Below, piece after piece: positions 4,288 through 5,467 of a stretch of DNA of 5,467 nt. The stretch's first letter is position 1. Every line of letters begins with the position of its first letter. The stretch is from Deltaproteobacteria bacterium (GTDB taxonomy: Bacteria; Desulfobacterota; Desulfovibrionia; Desulfovibrionales; Desulfovibrionaceae): assembly GCA_025350085.1 (NCBI GenBank), contig JANXYI010000199.1, positions 1 through 5,467 on the forward strand, read 5' to 3'. The translations under genes and the position numbers were made by a program. A model generated the notes under the pieces. It worked only from the letters and a program-made list of their open reading frames with translations. It was not told where the DNA came from and searched no databases.

Positions 4288-5467
4288 ATGAAAACGACAT
4301 TGATGAGCCTGAAGACAAAGGTTGCCGGGCTGGTCCTGCTGCTCTTCCTGGCCAGCATCTGGGTCCTGACCTACAGTCTCGAGCACAGGCTGTCCCAGGA
4401 CATGCAGCAGGTGCTGGAGAACCAGCAGTTTTCCACAGTGTCCTACATCGCGTCCGACCTGGACTACAAAGTCCGGCAGCGCATCGATCTGCTCAACACC
4501 GTTGCCGGCAGCATCACGCCTGAGACGCTTGTCGATCCGGCACAGGCGCTCGAGTTCCTCAGAACCCGCTACGGCCTGCAGTCCTTGTTCAGGGCGGGGC
4601 TGATCCTTGTGGCCAGGGACGGCCAGGGGATAGCCGACTACCCGCACATCCCGGGCCGGGCCAAGGCTTCCTACGCCGAGATCGAATTCTATAAGGAGGT
4701 CATGGCCACCGGGAAAACGTCCCTGGACAAGCCGCACATCGGCCGGTTCAGCCAGCAGCCGGTCATCGCCATTGCCGCGCCGGTCAAGGACACATCCGGC
4801 CGGATTCTCGCACTCCTGGTGGGCACCGCCTTTTTTTCCGACAACACGCTCTTTGGCCAGGTCGAGAATGCCCAGGTCGGCGAGACCGGGTACATCGCCA
4901 TCAATGCGCCCAAATACCGGCTCATCGCCACCTCCAGCAAGGCGTCGCGCCGGTTTCAGTCCATGGCCGAGCCCGGCGTGAACAAGATGCTGGATCGTTT
5001 TTTGGCCGGCTACGAGGGTTCCGGGATCACTGTCAACTCCCTGGGGATCGAGAATCTGACCAGCTCCAAGCAGATTCCGTCCGCAGGCTGGATCGCCCAG
5101 ATTGTTTTGCCCACGCAGGAGGCCTTTGCCCCCATCCGCGCCATGCGGACCCGGGCCTACATCCTGGCGGCGGTGCTTTCTGTTTTTGTGCTTTCTGCAG
5201 TCTGGCTGGTCGTCCGGCACCTGCTCGCGCCGCTCTCCCGCGCCAGCAGTAGCGTTCGCGAGATGTCGCCCGAGGAATTGCAGTCGCTGCCGGTAGAGCG
5301 CCGCGACGAGATCGGCATCCTGCTGGAAAATTTCAACCTGCTCGTGGACAAGCGCAGGCAGACCGAGCTGGCCCTGCGCGACAGCGAGCGCTTCGTGCGC
5401 ACCGTGGCCGACAACATCCCCGGCATGGTCGGGTACTGGACCAGTGAGCTGCGCTGCGGCTTCGCCA
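4288..5467 (+). CDS. Membrane sensor protein: extracytoplasmic sensor region, HAMP and PAS domains, 3'-truncated by window edge
   Basis: The frame runs from ATG 4288 past the window end; 393 residues are visible. A membrane segment at about 11-30 is followed by about 250 extracytoplasmic residues with a Cache-like (PDC) layout, including a DGQGIADYP segment (111-119), APVKDTSGRILALLVG (164-179) and GETGYIAI (198-205). These resemble small-molecule sensing domains of chemoreceptors and kinases. A second membrane segment (about 290-310) leads to a HAMP domain (about 311-358, with RRDEIGILLENFN) and the start of a PAS domain (about 365 onward, DSERFVRTVADNIPGMVGYW). The output domain is beyond the edge; a histidine kinase or diguanylate cyclase is most likely. 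The start is fairly secure because the signal-anchor follows at once, but the ribosome binding site is weak (AAAAGG, 11 bases upstream), and the ATG at 4303 is an alternative. Confidence 0.9.
   Translation, partial: MKTTLMSLKTKVAGLVLLLFLASIWVLTYSLEHRLSQDMQQVLENQQFSTVSYIASDLDYKVRQRIDLLNTVAGSITPETLVDPAQALEFLRTRYGLQSLFRAGLILVARDGQGIADYPHIPGRAKASYAEIEFYKEVMATGKTSLDKPHIGRFSQQPVIAIAAPVKDTSGRILALLVGTAFFSDNTLFGQVENAQVGETGYIAINAPKYRLIATSSKASRRFQSMAEPGVNKMLDRFLAGYEGSGITVNSLGIENLTSSKQIPSAGWIAQIVLPTQEAFAPIRAMRTRAYILAAVLSVFVLSAVWLVVRHLLAPLSRASSSVREMSPEELQSLPVERRDEIGILLENFNLLVDKRRQTELALRDSERFVRTVADNIPGMVGYWTSELRCGFA

Noticed and set aside
3937..5220. Minus-strand 427-codon frame opposite the sensor gene
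   Set aside because: It is a shadow of the GC-rich plus-strand sensor gene, runs through terminator copy 3, and its residues show no domain-like pattern.

Overview
The window looks like chromosomal DNA of a GC-rich deltaproteobacterium, most likely one of the Desulfovibrio relatives. This rests on recognition, not a search: long multidomain sensor kinases, GC-rich codon use, and the style of the terminator after the tRNA-Ser tail. It holds two gene fragments cut by the window edges, two complete genes, and between them an accessory stretch of about 3.1 kb with the marks of repeated insertion at a tRNA-Ser gene.

Layout. Positions 2-925 are the C-terminal part of a hybrid histidine kinase (ATPase domain plus receiver domain). 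Positions 926-1059 are non-coding with inverted repeats. Positions 1060-1125 are the 3' two-thirds of a tRNA-Ser(GCU), from the anticodon stem to CCA, without its 5' half, followed by a strong intrinsic terminator. Next comes a promoter region and a complete gene (1359-3194) for an exported caspase-like peptidase with coiled-coil, TPR-like and unknown C-terminal regions. After it a second tRNA-Ser tail plus terminator appears (3335-3384), then a broken reading frame (3421-3606) and a small secreted four-cysteine protein (3711-3968). A third tail plus terminator follows at 3990-4045. After a GC-rich intergenic gap, a membrane sensor protein (extracytoplasmic sensor region, HAMP, PAS) starts at 4288 and runs off the right edge.

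The most notable feature is the triplicated 'end of tRNA-Ser plus terminator' block. Copy 1 and copy 2 share a perfect 51-bp repeat exactly 2220 bp apart, on either side of the caspase gene. Copy 1 and copy 3 share 19 bp of the tRNA end and an identical 24-bp terminator hairpin. I read this as two small cargo modules, one with the caspase and one with the cysteine-rich protein, added in series at a tRNA-Ser attachment site. No integrase is in the window, so the recombinase would have to lie elsewhere or act in trans.

Both intact cargo proteins appear to be exported. A shared extracytoplasmic role is possible but is not shown by the sequence. The two signalling genes at the edges probably belong to the host backbone or to a neighbouring segment; nothing seen here links them to the caspase.
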